NCBI GenBank assembly: GCA_964405685.1 | Contig: CAYOOP010000001.1 | Coordinates: forward strand, 248,001 to 312,000 | Length of the DNA: 64,000 nucleotides | From: CAYOOP01 sp964405685 | GTDB lineage: Bacteria; Pseudomonadota; Alphaproteobacteria; Rickettsiales; SXRF01 | Direction: 5' to 3' | Shown here: positions 50,044 through 58,946 of the stretch, piece by piece | How the letters are laid out: every line of letters starts with the position of its first letter | Position numbering within the stretch: position 1 is the stretch's first letter | Program-made: the position numbers and the translations under genes | Notes under the pieces: model-generated | Database searches by the model: none | Told to the model about the DNA's origin: nothing | What the model saw: the letters and a program-made list of their open reading frames with translations, nothing else

Positions 50044-51702
50044 ATGCGAGACTTCGCACTTGGAAATGCGCTTTTTATCAGTATGCTGGCCCCCATGTTA
50101 CTGGATGCTGTTTTCTTTCCTGTTTTCTTGGGTTGTGCCTATGTGCTGGGCATCGGGGCACTGCGCCTTTTTCCTGGAGATAGGGTGACGGAGCCGCTTT
50201 ATCTCCCGTTTGTGGTTGCGTTTTTGACGTTGGGAAGCGTTGCCTTGGGTGTTAATTTTTTCACCGGTGTCGATTCGCTGGTGTATTATGAAATCATGGG
50301 CGCAATTGGTTTGGGGGGGATTTTACAATTCCGAAAAACAGATTGGCAGCGCTTGTGGCCCCTGTTGCCATTTAGTCTTTTGTTGGTGCCACTCGCAGCC
50401 CAAATGCCAGCGGGTGCGGATGCGGGATTGTACCATATTCCGCACCAGGTGTTAATTCGGGATGAGAAAATTATTTTTGGTCTCGCCAATCTTCATAGCC
50501 GTTATGGGTTTTCCTCCATGATGGAATATGTGCTAGCGCCGCTATGGATTGGGGAGCAATTCAAGCTACTGTCCTATGCCCACGCTGCTTTTGTGGCGGC
50601 GTGGTTGTTGTTTTTGTGGGAGTGGATTTCGTCCTCCCAAAAAACAATCGCCGCGCTCGGATGGCTGACGCTGATTTCCATGCTGTGCTACTGTATGTAT
50701 TTCGATTTTGGCTATACTTCGACCGATACGCCGTCTGGCATTATGTTCGCCATCGCATTTTTAAATGGTGTCGCCCTGCTGCTGGGCGAAGGGCCCGTTA
50801 GCAGGCGGCAGCTTTTAGTGTTTTTTCTTTGCGCCGTGTTCGCATACACCTGCAAACTCAGCAACATCACCGTGGTGCTTTGGGCGGGATTTGTAGTGGC
50901 GAAACTGCTGCATCAGCGACGCATCGCTTGGAAGCCCTTGATGCAAGCTGCTGCTTTGCCTACGCTACTTATGAGTATGTGGTTGATGAAGAACTTTATT
51001 GTCAGCGGTTGCCTGCTTTATCCAAGTGCGGGTACGTGTTTGGATGTGTCGTGGGCGGCGAAAGCGAATGCAATTGAAAATGCCAACGGCATCACCGCCT
51101 GGGCGCGCCACCCGCAGGATGATTTGCGGCCACTGCACAGTTGGAATTGGTTGTGGGAGTGGTGGTGGCCGAACCAACGCGTCTTTTTAGTGTTTATGGC
51201 CGCCACCTTTACCGCCGTTGCGAGTGGCTACTGGGTGTTTTGCAAAACCGAGAAACATCACCGCCGCGATGTGATGTTGCCTGCCTTGGTCATCACCCTT
51301 CTGGGATTAGCGCTCTGGTTTTTCAAGGCACCAACCCCGCGGTTTGGGATTGGTGTGTTTATCATAGTGGTGCCGGTGGTGGTGGTAACGTTGTTTGGAT
51401 TCCGTTGGACAGCGCACACGTGGCTGCTCAAGCTGCGGCTTGTTGTTCTGCTATTACTTGCGGCACGGCTTGGAATGATGGCAAATACGCATGTCATTCG
51501 CCATCTCAATTTAAATACAGACATCGATATGATGCCGGCACCGATGGTGGAAGTAAAACTCGACAAAAACTTCGGATTCCGCCCGGCAGGCAACACACCG
51601 GGGGCGGATTGCATTTGTTGGACCGTGCATTATTGCGCACCTGATGCACGCCCCCCCATCAGCGAAGCGCACGGTTATAAATTCTTCAAGCAGCCATTAT
51701 AG
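50044..51702 (+). CDS. Polytopic membrane protein with DAGLYHIPHQ motif
   Basis: 552 residues, about 12 membrane helices. Residues about 125-155 (GADAGLYHIPHQVLI, then ANLHSRYGFSS) recall a conserved loop in bacterial surface-glycan GT-C-like proteins of unknown function. It is divergent from the previous gene across 42 bases, so the two share a promoter region. A role in O-antigen or glycan transfer is inferred from context. Confidence 0.6.
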   Translation: MRDFALGNALFISMLAPMLLDAVFFPVFLGCAYVLGIGALRLFPGDRVTEPLYLPFVVAFLTLGSVALGVNFFTGVDSLVYYEIMGAIGLGGILQFRKTDWQRLWPLLPFSLLLVPLAAQMPAGADAGLYHIPHQVLIRDEKIIFGLANLHSRYGFSSMMEYVLAPLWIGEQFKLLSYAHAAFVAAWLLFLWEWISSSQKTIAALGWLTLISMLCYCMYFDFGYTSTDTPSGIMFAIAFLNGVALLLGEGPVSRRQLLVFFLCAVFAYTCKLSNITVVLWAGFVVAKLLHQRRIAWKPLMQAAALPTLLMSMWLMKNFIVSGCLLYPSAGTCLDVSWAAKANAIENANGITAWARHPQDDLRPLHSWNWLWEWWWPNQRVFLVFMAATFTAVASGYWVFCKTEKHHRRDVMLPALVITLLGLALWFFKAPTPRFGIGVFIIVVPVVVVTLFGFRWTAHTWLLKLRLVVLLLLAARLGMMANTHVIRHLNLNTDIDMMPAPMVEVKLDKNFGFRPAGNTPGADCICWTVHYCAPDARPPISEAHGYKFFKQPL

Positions 51703-51732
51703 CGAATTTACAAAATTGGTTTTATTGATTAT

Positions 51733-52983
51733 TTAGAGTTCGACTTTTTGACCTTTTTTACGTTCGGAATCAGACTTAAGCTGCCCGCAGGCTGCAAAAA
51801 TATCCCGCCCGCGGGGGGTGCGGATCGGGGAAATATAGCCTGCTTTGTAGATGATTTCGGCGAAGGCGTTGATGCGCGCATCGTCCGAGCATTCGTAGTC
51901 CGAGCCGGGCCATGGGTTGAAAGGAATGAGGTTTACTTTCGCATGGACGCCTTTGAGTAGACGGACCAATTCCTTAGCGTCCGCATCGGTGTCGTTTACG
52001 CCTTTAAGCATCACATATTCAAAGGTAATGCGGCGGGCGTTGGTGGCACCGGGGTATTTTTTGCAGGCTTCGAGCAATTCTTCTATCGGGTATTTTTTAT
52101 TGAGCGGCACCAGCACGTTCCGCAAATCATCGCGCACGGCGTGGAGCGAAATGGCGAGGTTGACGCCGAGCTCGGTGCCGACGCGCTCAATCATCGGCAC
52201 GACGCCGGAGGTCGAAAGGGTGATGCGGCGTTTGGACATGGCGATGCCGTCGGTATCCATGATAATGCGCAGTGCTTTGGCCACATTGTCGTAGTTAAAC
52301 AGTGGCTCGCCCATGCCCATCAGGACGATGTTTGTGAACCTTGCGTTGCTCCCAGCGACTTCTTCTGAAGTCGCTATGGAGCGCGGCTCAGGGCTGGCGC
52401 GGTCTGCTGACCGCGCATAACGCGGCCATTCTTTGAGGCCATCGCGCGCGACGAGGACTTGCGAAACAATCTCGCCGGGTTTGAGGTTGCGCACCAGCGG
52501 CATGGTGCCGGTGTGGCAGAAAGAACATGAGAGGGTGCAGCCGACTTGTGATGATATGCACAGCGCGCCTCGTTCCGTTTCCGGAATGAATACGGATTCG
52601 ACTTTGTTGCCGTCGGGAAATCCGAGCAACCATTTGCGCGTGCCATCGACCGAGGTGAGATCCCGCACGGACTCGGGCCGAGAAATCGTGAAATGTTCTT
52701 CCAGCAAGGGGCGCTTGGTTTTGGCGATGTTGGTCATCTCATCGAAGCTCGTCGCCCCGCGCGCATAGATCCAGTTCCACACCTGCTTGGCGCGGTATGG
52801 TTCCAAGCCAACGCTGGTCAGCGCCACCGTCAATTCTTCCAGCGTCAAACCAACCAATGAGGGCTTGGAACTGGGCGCGGCCAAGGGTACCTGCGGCGTT
52901 TTGGTAATCACACCATCATAGGTAGTAAGTGCCGCCGGATAATGGTGCACCTCGGCTTCGTTATGAATGGTTTCCGGTTCCAT
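51733..52983 (-). CDS. rlmN: Dual-specificity RNA methyltransferase with an in-frame insert
   Basis: 416 residues. Radical-SAM enzyme that methylates C2 of A2503 in 23S rRNA and A37 in tRNA. GCTLSCSFCHTG holds the cluster (CX3CX2C), TNIVLMGMGEP and STSGVVP bind SAM, and AACGQL carries the catalytic C-terminal cysteine. The ATG at 52983 begins a 50-residue lead before the family core; the open frame upstream is the shadow of the regulator gene. Residues about 190-210, between VLVARDGLKEW and the core strand, are encoded by a two-hairpin element. This loop varies in length in the family and tolerates it. Confidence 0.95.
   Translation of the reverse strand: MEPETIHNEAEVHHYPAALTTYDGVITKTPQVPLAAPSSKPSLVGLTLEELTVALTSVGLEPYRAKQVWNWIYARGATSFDEMTNIAKTKRPLLEEHFTISRPESVRDLTSVDGTRKWLLGFPDGNKVESVFIPETERGALCISSQVGCTLSCSFCHTGTMPLVRNLKPGEIVSQVLVARDGLKEWPRYARSADRASPEPRSIATSEEVAGSNARFTNIVLMGMGEPLFNYDNVAKALRIIMDTDGIAMSKRRITLSTSGVVPMIERVGTELGVNLAISLHAVRDDLRNVLVPLNKKYPIEELLEACKKYPGATNARRITFEYVMLKGVNDTDADAKELVRLLKGVHAKVNLIPFNPWPGSDYECSDDARINAFAEIIYKAGYISPIRTPRGRDIFAACGQLKSDSERKKGQKVEL
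52354..52416 (-). repeat. In-frame two-hairpin element of rlmN
   Basis: Read in the gene's direction: GCGCGGTC-AGCA-GACCGCGC, linker CAGCCCTGAGCCGCGC, then AGCGACTTC-AGAA-GAAGTCGCT. Length 63 bases, 21 codons. The linker matches hemF element 2 at 18 of 21 positions and is read in the same frame (S-P-E-P-R), and AGCA again gives S-A-D. Confidence 0.9.
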
Positions 52984-53413
52984 GGAATTGATACCCAAAA
53001 GCCGTGGTTCTAATGTATTCTGGCTCCCCCGGCAAGGTTTTAAGCTTGGCACGAAGGCGGTGAATGTGGGTTTCGAGCGTGTGGGTGTCGATATCGTCAG
53101 CATAACCCCACACGGTTTTAAGCAGGGTTTCGCGTGGCACTTCCGTGTCGGCATCCAGCAGGGTTTTCAGCAATAAGGCTTCTTTTTCAGTCAGTTCGAT
53201 CGAAATTTCTCCGCACGTCACGCTTTTTTTTGCGCTGTCAAAAAAAATGCCGGGGGCGAGGGGCACGCTCTCGCTCTTCAGCTTTTTAAGTAGATCCCGC
53301 AGAGGGATAGGCCCGTTTTCAAACAGGCTTTCTGGAACAGCGGCGTCTATCCCAAAGGGCTCTAATACTTCTACAATGGCGGTATTAAAACGTGGGTCGG
53401 TTGCGCTTGACAT
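52961..53413 (-). CDS. Winged-helix transcriptional regulator without receiver domain
   Basis: 150 residues. The C-terminal two thirds is an OmpR/PhoB-type DNA-binding domain: LTEKEALLLKTLLD, PRETLLKTVWGY, DTHTLETHIHRLRAKL, and the beta wing IRTTAFGYQF. The N-terminal 60 residues have no phospho-acceptor aspartate set and are too short for a receiver. It overlaps rlmN by 23 bases and is divergent from secF. It could be a truncated response regulator or an independent wing-type regulator. Confidence 0.75.
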   Translation of the reverse strand: MSSATDPRFNTAIVEVLEPFGIDAAVPESLFENGPIPLRDLLKKLKSESVPLAPGIFFDSAKKSVTCGEISIELTEKEALLLKTLLDADTEVPRETLLKTVWGYADDIDTHTLETHIHRLRAKLKTLPGEPEYIRTTAFGYQFHGTGNHS

Positions 53414-53493
53414 GCCAATGAGTCTACGCCTTTGCTTGCAGCTTGGGCAAGAATTATGTAGTAGAAGACCTCCAAACGTTACGAGGACAATTC

Positions 53494-54420
53494 ATGGCCA
53501 TCATCCCCCTCCACTTCATGCAGAAAAAAACCAGCTTTGACTTTATGGGCAAGCGCTGGATTGGGTTTATCGCCTCGATCGTGCTCACCCTTGCCGCATT
53601 CGGATTGATGGCGACCAAAGGCCTAAACCTCGGGATTGATTTCACCGGCGGGATTTTAATGGAAGCGCGGACGACCGAAGTGGCCGATCTCGGTAAAATG
53701 CGTGAGGCGTTAAACGACCAGAGATTTGGCGAGATTAGCCTGCAAAGTTTTGGCAGCGAGAAAGACGTGCTGATTCGGATTCAAACAAGCAAGGATGTGG
53801 AACAAGCACAGGTCGTGCATCATGCGAAAGAATTGCTGACGGCAGCCATTCCAAACATTGAATATCGCAAACTCGACTATGTAGGGCCAACAGTGGGCGC
53901 CGAGTTGGTGCAAAGCGGGATTATGGCAACGCTCCTCGCTTTCGGTGCCATCATGGCCTATGTGTGGTTTCGGTTTGAGTGGCAATACGGCATCGGTGCG
54001 ATTTTGGCACTCTTGCATGACTCCATTATGGTGATGGGTTTTTTCGCGGTAACGCGGTTTGAATTCGGCCTGCCCGCACTCGCCGCCGTGCTTACCATCA
54101 TCGGCTATTCAATCAACGACTCGGTGGTCATTTACGATCGCATCCGTGAAAACATGCGTAAATACAAAAAAATGTCGGTCTCTGATTTGCTTAACTTAAG
54201 CATCAACGAAACGATCTCGCGCACAATTTTAACCGCCTCTACCACCTTGCTCGCCTCGCTTTCGCTCGCGCTTTTTGGTGGCGAAGTGCTTGCCGGTTTT
54301 AGCTGGGCGATGGTATTTGGCATTTTAATCGGCACCTATTCGTCGATTTATATCTCCGCGCCCGCACTCATTTATCTAAACCTGCGTGCTAACACGCAAA
54401 CTCAGGCCGCTGCCGCGTAA
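53494..54420 (+). CDS. secF: Protein translocase subunit SecF
   Basis: 308 residues, six membrane helices. FDFMGKRWIGF, GLNLGIDFTGGILMEAR, VGPTVGAELVQSG, SINDSVVIYDRIREN and TTLLASLSLALFGGEVLAGF are the SecF blocks. ATG 53494 has GAGGAC 6 bases upstream; earlier starts give no family sequence. SecF normally follows secD, but here the divergent winged-helix gene lies upstream, so secD must be elsewhere. Confidence 0.96.
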   Translation: MAIIPLHFMQKKTSFDFMGKRWIGFIASIVLTLAAFGLMATKGLNLGIDFTGGILMEARTTEVADLGKMREALNDQRFGEISLQSFGSEKDVLIRIQTSKDVEQAQVVHHAKELLTAAIPNIEYRKLDYVGPTVGAELVQSGIMATLLAFGAIMAYVWFRFEWQYGIGAILALLHDSIMVMGFFAVTRFEFGLPALAAVLTIIGYSINDSVVIYDRIRENMRKYKKMSVSDLLNLSINETISRTILTASTTLLASLSLALFGGEVLAGFSWAMVFGILIGTYSSIYISAPALIYLNLRANTQTQAAAA

Positions 54421-54421
54421 G

Positions 54422-55303
54422 ATGAAACGCGTCATCGCCATCGGCAATTTTGACGGCGTACATGCAGGCCACAAGGCCATTTTTGCGGAAACCTGCCGCG
54501 TCGCGCGTGCGAAAAAAGCGGTGCCGGCCGTGCTAACGTTTGCGCCCAATCCGCGCGAATATTTTAATCCTGTGTTTGCACCGCTTAACATTATGAGTGT
54601 GGATGAGAAAGTTGAGGCGATGAAGGCCTGCGGCATTCGCGAAGTTATCATTGCCGAGTTTAATGCGAAGCTGGCGGCAGTAACAGCAGAGGATTTTGCA
54701 AAAGACGTGCTTAAAAAACGCCTACACGCCACGCATGTGGTGACGGGGGAGACGTTTGTGTTTGGGCACAAGCGCAGCGGCAATGCAGTGCTGCTTAAAA
54801 AATGGCTGGGAGAAGTAGGCGTAGGTTACACCGCCGTTGCTGCCGTCAAAGATGGTGGCAGCATTCTTTCCAGTTCACGCATTCGCACGGCGCTGACACA
54901 GGGGGATATCGCAGAAGCAGGTCGCGTATTGGGTGCACCTTATATCATTAGCGGCGAAGTGGTGCACGGCCACAAACGCGGGAAGACGATGGGATTTCCA
55001 ACGCTTAATCTTCCGCTGTCGGGGCGCTTGGCACCTCAATTCGGGATTTATACCGCGACGATTGCGGTGGGCAACAAAATCTACGCGGGGGTAGCGAGTG
55101 TAGGCGTTAATCCTACCTTCGGTGATACAGCGCCATTGTTAGAAGCGCACGCTTTTACGCCCCTGCCCCAACTTTATGGTCAATATATTCGTGTTGCACT
55201 TCACCATTTTCTTCGCCCTGAACAGCGGTTTGAAAATATCGATCAGTTGATAGACCAGATCCGTCGCGATGTGGTAGAAGCGAAGAAACGTTTGAAGGGT
55301 TAG
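54422..55303 (+). CDS. ribF: Bifunctional riboflavin kinase / FAD synthetase
   Basis: 293 residues. The N-terminal nucleotidyltransferase has IGNFDGVHAGHKAIF and SSSRIRTALTQGDIAEA. The C-terminal kinase has GKTMGFPTLNLPL and SVGVNPTFGD. It makes FMN and FAD. The ATG lies one base after the secF stop. lspA follows directly at the next base; the ileS gene often found between ribF and lspA is absent. Confidence 0.96.
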   Translation: MKRVIAIGNFDGVHAGHKAIFAETCRVARAKKAVPAVLTFAPNPREYFNPVFAPLNIMSVDEKVEAMKACGIREVIIAEFNAKLAAVTAEDFAKDVLKKRLHATHVVTGETFVFGHKRSGNAVLLKKWLGEVGVGYTAVAAVKDGGSILSSSRIRTALTQGDIAEAGRVLGAPYIISGEVVHGHKRGKTMGFPTLNLPLSGRLAPQFGIYTATIAVGNKIYAGVASVGVNPTFGDTAPLLEAHAFTPLPQLYGQYIRVALHHFLRPEQRFENIDQLIDQIRRDVVEAKKRLKG

Positions 55304-55774
55304 ATGATGCGCAGGCTAGGACTGCTGACGGCACTGTTTATTTTAGTCCTCGACCAGGTGAGCAAGCACTGGATTCTGGCGCTGCTGCTTGGCCAAGAAC
55401 CGCCGGTGCGGCTTACCGCCTTTGCCAATTTGGTGGTGGTGTGGAACCGCGGTATTAGTTTTGGCATTCTTTCACACCATCCGGAAAATCTGACTATTGT
55501 GTGGATTGTTTTAGCGCTTGGCATTAGCGTGTTGCTGCTGCGCTGGTTGTGGAAAGCACATACCCAGCAAGTGGCGTTGGCGCTCGGGTTGATATTGGGC
55601 GGGGCGATTGGCAATGTGGTTGACCGCCTGCGGTTTAATGCGGTATTTGATTTCCTGGATTTGCACGCAGGCGATCTCCATTGGCCGGCGTTTAATGTTG
55701 CCGATAGCGCAATTGTCGTCGGTGTGTTACTTCTGATGTTGGATAGTCTATGCAACAAGTCAAAACCCTCTTAG
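55304..55774 (+). CDS. lspA: Lipoprotein signal peptidase
   Basis: 156 residues, four membrane helices. Catalytic aspartates in GNVVDRLRF and FNVADSAI, with VVWNRGISFG in the periplasmic loop. It cleaves prolipoproteins such as BamB, LptM and the DUF3035 protein of this window. It overlaps the next gene by 25 bases. Confidence 0.95.
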   Translation: MMRRLGLLTALFILVLDQVSKHWILALLLGQEPPVRLTAFANLVVVWNRGISFGILSHHPENLTIVWIVLALGISVLLLRWLWKAHTQQVALALGLILGGAIGNVVDRLRFNAVFDFLDLHAGDLHWPAFNVADSAIVVGVLLLMLDSLCNKSKPS

Positions 55775-56310
55775 CGCTTAGTTTATTGTTTGCCCTCGCC
55801 GCGTGCGGGGATGGCTCTTTGCGTGAAAAAGTAGGGTTAGAGCGCAAACCCATGGATGAATTCAAGGTGCTTTCGCGCCCACCACTCACTGTGCCGCCTG
55901 AGTTTTCGCTGCGCCCGCCGGCGGATGACAGCACGGCGGCCAGCACGTCTAATATCAGCAATGAAGCGCGCACACTTTTGATTGGTGATGCGCCCAAACC
56001 GGCCGAACCCAAAGCTTCCTCAGCACCTGCTACGGCTGATGGTGTGTTCTTGCAACGTGCGGGGGCTGCCAATGTGGATGATTCAGTGCGCAAAACCATT
56101 CGCGAGGAAAGCGGCGAGACGGAAGATGAAAACGAAAAATCTTCGCTGGAGAAATTGCGCGAACCTCTCAAAAGATCCGATCCTGTGGTTAATCCGGCTG
56201 GGGAGAAACAACGCATTCTTGATAACAAAGCCCAGGGCAAAGACATCACGGAAGGCGAAACACCAACCACCAAGCCCAAAGGCGAAAACGTTTTGGATCG
56301 CATTTTTTAG
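55750..56310 (+). CDS. DUF3035 lipoprotein
   Basis: 186 residues. Signal peptide LLALSLLFALAACGDGS with lipobox cysteine, then PDEF-like LERKPMDEFKVLSRPPLTVP, the recognised core of alphaproteobacterial DUF3035 proteins. The rest is polar and probably disordered. It follows lspA and precedes two M16 proteases, the usual order, which suggests an envelope role; the function is unknown. Confidence 0.85.
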   Translation: MQQVKTLLALSLLFALAACGDGSLREKVGLERKPMDEFKVLSRPPLTVPPEFSLRPPADDSTAASTSNISNEARTLLIGDAPKPAEPKASSAPATADGVFLQRAGAANVDDSVRKTIREESGETEDENEKSSLEKLREPLKRSDPVVNPAGEKQRILDNKAQGKDITEGETPTTKPKGENVLDRIF

Positions 56311-56319
56311 AAGGAAGTT

Positions 56320-57648
56320 ATGCGCCTATTTTGGCTGTTGTGGTTTGCGCCTTTTTCCCTGCCTGCCTATGCAGCCGCACCGGTCATTGACAGCTTTACA
56401 CTACACAATGGGCTGGAAGTGGTGGTGATTGAAAACCACCGCGTACCGGCGATCAGCCACATGATCTGGTATCGTATTGGCGGGGCGGATGATCCACTCG
56501 GGAAATCTGGTCTCGCGCATTTTCATGAGCACACAATGTTTAAAGGCACCAAGCAATATCCCGCGGGTGCGTATGAGGATATTATTTCACGGCTGGGCGG
56601 TGTGCAAAATGCATTTACGGGGTTTGATATGACCTCGTACTACGTCAACATCAACAAGGAAAATCTGCCTAAGGCGATGGAGTTGGAAGCGGACCGTATG
56701 CGCAGCCTCGCGCCGGTACCGGCCGATATGCTCAAAGAACGCGAAGTGATACTTGAAGAGCGGCGGATGCGGATTGATAATGTGCCGCAGGCGATTCTTT
56801 CCGAACAGATGAGTGCAGTACTGTTTGTGCACCACCCGTATGGCACGCCGCTGATTGGCTGGAAACATGAGATGGTGGGACTGACAATGGCCGACGTGTT
56901 GGCGTTTCATGCCAAATACTATCACCCTAATAACGCGGTGCTTGTGCTTTCGGGCGATATCACTGCGAAAGAAGCCAAGCCGCTGGTTGAAAAATACTAT
57001 GGCAATTTGAAACGCGCGGAGATTCCCAAACGCATGTGGGTGGTTGAACCGGAAGATATCGCCGCCAAGCGCGTGGCGATGACGCATCCGTTGGTGAAAA
57101 GACCGGTGTTCTCGCGCGAATATATCGCTCCAAGCCTGCACTATGGCGATGCAGCGCAGGTGATGCCCCTCATGCTGTTTGCAAAATACTTTGGCGGGGG
57201 TGACACCAGCGTACTTTACCGCGAATTGGTGATGAATCAAAAACTCGCAACCTCCATTTCTGCGGACTACGATGGGTTTGCGCTTGGGCCGGAAACGTTT
57301 AGCATTGCTGCGGTTCCAGCCGATGGCGTGAGCCTGGAGACCTTAGAAAAAGCGATTGATGAAACTATTCAAAAAACACTTAATGCTCCCATCGTGGCGG
57401 ATGATTTTGCGCGGGCGAAAGTGTTGTTTAAAGCGGATTCTATTTATTCGCGTGAGGGTTTGCAGGGCATGGCCAATATTGTCGGCACGTTGCGCATGTT
57501 GGATTTGCCTGCAACCTGGTTTGAAACGTGGGATGCACAAGTGGATGCGGCAACGGACGAACAAGCGCTCGCTGCCGCCAAAGCAGTGTTGGTGTTAAAT
57601 CACTCGGTTACCGGCACGCTTATGCCGCAAAATAAGGAGGGGAAATGA
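56320..57648 (+). CDS. M16 zinc protease, catalytic subunit
   Basis: 442 residues. Signal peptide LFWLLWFAPFSLPAYA, then LHNGLEVVVIENHRVP and the inverted zinc motif HFHEH (HXXEH) at about 68-72, with the third ligand E in EREVILEERRMR. It belongs to the pitrilysin/processing-peptidase group and likely acts in the periplasm. It overlaps its partner by 4 bases; the pair works as a heterodimer in homologous systems. Confidence 0.93.
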   Translation: MRLFWLLWFAPFSLPAYAAAPVIDSFTLHNGLEVVVIENHRVPAISHMIWYRIGGADDPLGKSGLAHFHEHTMFKGTKQYPAGAYEDIISRLGGVQNAFTGFDMTSYYVNINKENLPKAMELEADRMRSLAPVPADMLKEREVILEERRMRIDNVPQAILSEQMSAVLFVHHPYGTPLIGWKHEMVGLTMADVLAFHAKYYHPNNAVLVLSGDITAKEAKPLVEKYYGNLKRAEIPKRMWVVEPEDIAAKRVAMTHPLVKRPVFSREYIAPSLHYGDAAQVMPLMLFAKYFGGGDTSVLYRELVMNQKLATSISADYDGFALGPETFSIAAVPADGVSLETLEKAIDETIQKTLNAPIVADDFARAKVLFKADSIYSREGLQGMANIVGTLRMLDLPATWFETWDAQVDAATDEQALAAAKAVLVLNHSVTGTLMPQNKEGK

Positions 57649-58946
57649 TGCGTATTCTCCTGCGTGTTTTGGTGTTGCTGTGTGTTTGGGTTGCGCCCGC
57701 GCACGCGAAAGTGGAAACGTTGACGTCGCCAAGCGGTGTCAGTTTCTGGTTCGCGCAGGATACTACTCAACCTGTTTTTACACTGCGGCTCGTATTTACA
57801 GATACGGGATTTGCCTATGATCCTGAGGATAGCGCAGGCCTTGCGACACTTGTAACCTCGATGCTAACCGAAGGTGCAGGCGAAATGGATGCGCTAGCGT
57901 TTAAACAAGCGCTCGACAGCAAAGCGATTAAGCTCTCTCTTGCTGCAGATGCGGATCATGTATTTATAACTGTGACATCGCTTTCGGAACATCAGAGTCA
58001 AGCGCTGAACTTGCTCACTGCCATGCTTACTCATCCGCGGTTTGATGCGGCAGCGCTGACGCGTGTGAAAAGCGCAACACTGGCAACACTGGCACGTGCG
58101 GAAGAAGAGCCGGGTTATGTAGCAAACCGTGCGTGGAGCGAACATTATTTCGGTGCACACCCTTATGCCAAACCGCGCATCGGCACAAAAGCGGGTATTG
58201 AGTCCATCGGAGTTGAAGACTTGAATGCCTATGTGAAACGCTCTTTTACCTCCAGAAATTTAGTGGTCTCGGTTGCAGGAGATATTGATATAGAGACGCT
58301 GGGCGTGGCGCTGGATGGGTTGACGAGCGCTCTGCCTTCGGAATTTACACCCGCAGTGCAAATAGAAGATGCGGCAGTAGCAGCTAATCACCCGCCGGAA
58401 GTGATTCAAAGAGATATTCCGCAGACTGTCATTCAATTCGGTGGACCGGGGCTGAAACGTTCCGACCCCAAATACATCACGGGGTATGTGCTGAATGAAA
58501 TTGTCGGCGGTAGCACGTTAAAGTCTCGACTGGGTGATGCGCTTCGCGAGAAATCCGGCCTCACCTATACGGTAGGCACAGACTTGACGCCCATGCAACA
58601 CACAGGACTTTTTTGGGGCGCGTTCGCCACGCGCAATGACAAGGTGGCCGATGCGATGGCAATAGTAGAGGCCACGATCAAAAATGTTGCTGAAAAGGGT
58701 GTGACGGAGAAAGAGCTCGCCGACGCGAAGGCTTATATCACTGGTTCGTTTCCACTGTCGCTCGATACCAACGCCGAACTCGCTGGATTTATGACGGGGA
58801 TGCAGATTTATCATTTGGGATCGGATTATTTAGAAAAGCGCAACGCGCTGATTAATGCGGTCACCAAACACGATGTCGATCAACTCGCCAAAGAAATGTT
58901 GAAGTGGGATGCATGGCAGGTGGTGCAGGTCGGGGCCAAACCATGA
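57645..58946 (+). CDS. M16 protease, non-catalytic partner
   Basis: 433 residues. Signal peptide RVLVLLCVWVAPAHA, M16 fold with FWFAQDTTQPVFTLRLVF and GLATLVTSML where the active member has HXXEH, so the zinc site is lost. The R-Y pair region (LGDALREKSGLTYTVGT) is kept and helps bind substrate. Translationally coupled to the catalytic subunit and to pgi. Confidence 0.92.
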   Translation: MMRILLRVLVLLCVWVAPAHAKVETLTSPSGVSFWFAQDTTQPVFTLRLVFTDTGFAYDPEDSAGLATLVTSMLTEGAGEMDALAFKQALDSKAIKLSLAADADHVFITVTSLSEHQSQALNLLTAMLTHPRFDAAALTRVKSATLATLARAEEEPGYVANRAWSEHYFGAHPYAKPRIGTKAGIESIGVEDLNAYVKRSFTSRNLVVSVAGDIDIETLGVALDGLTSALPSEFTPAVQIEDAAVAANHPPEVIQRDIPQTVIQFGGPGLKRSDPKYITGYVLNEIVGGSTLKSRLGDALREKSGLTYTVGTDLTPMQHTGLFWGAFATRNDKVADAMAIVEATIKNVAEKGVTEKELADAKAYITGSFPLSLDTNAELAGFMTGMQIYHLGSDYLEKRNALINAVTKHDVDQLAKEMLKWDAWQVVQVGAKP

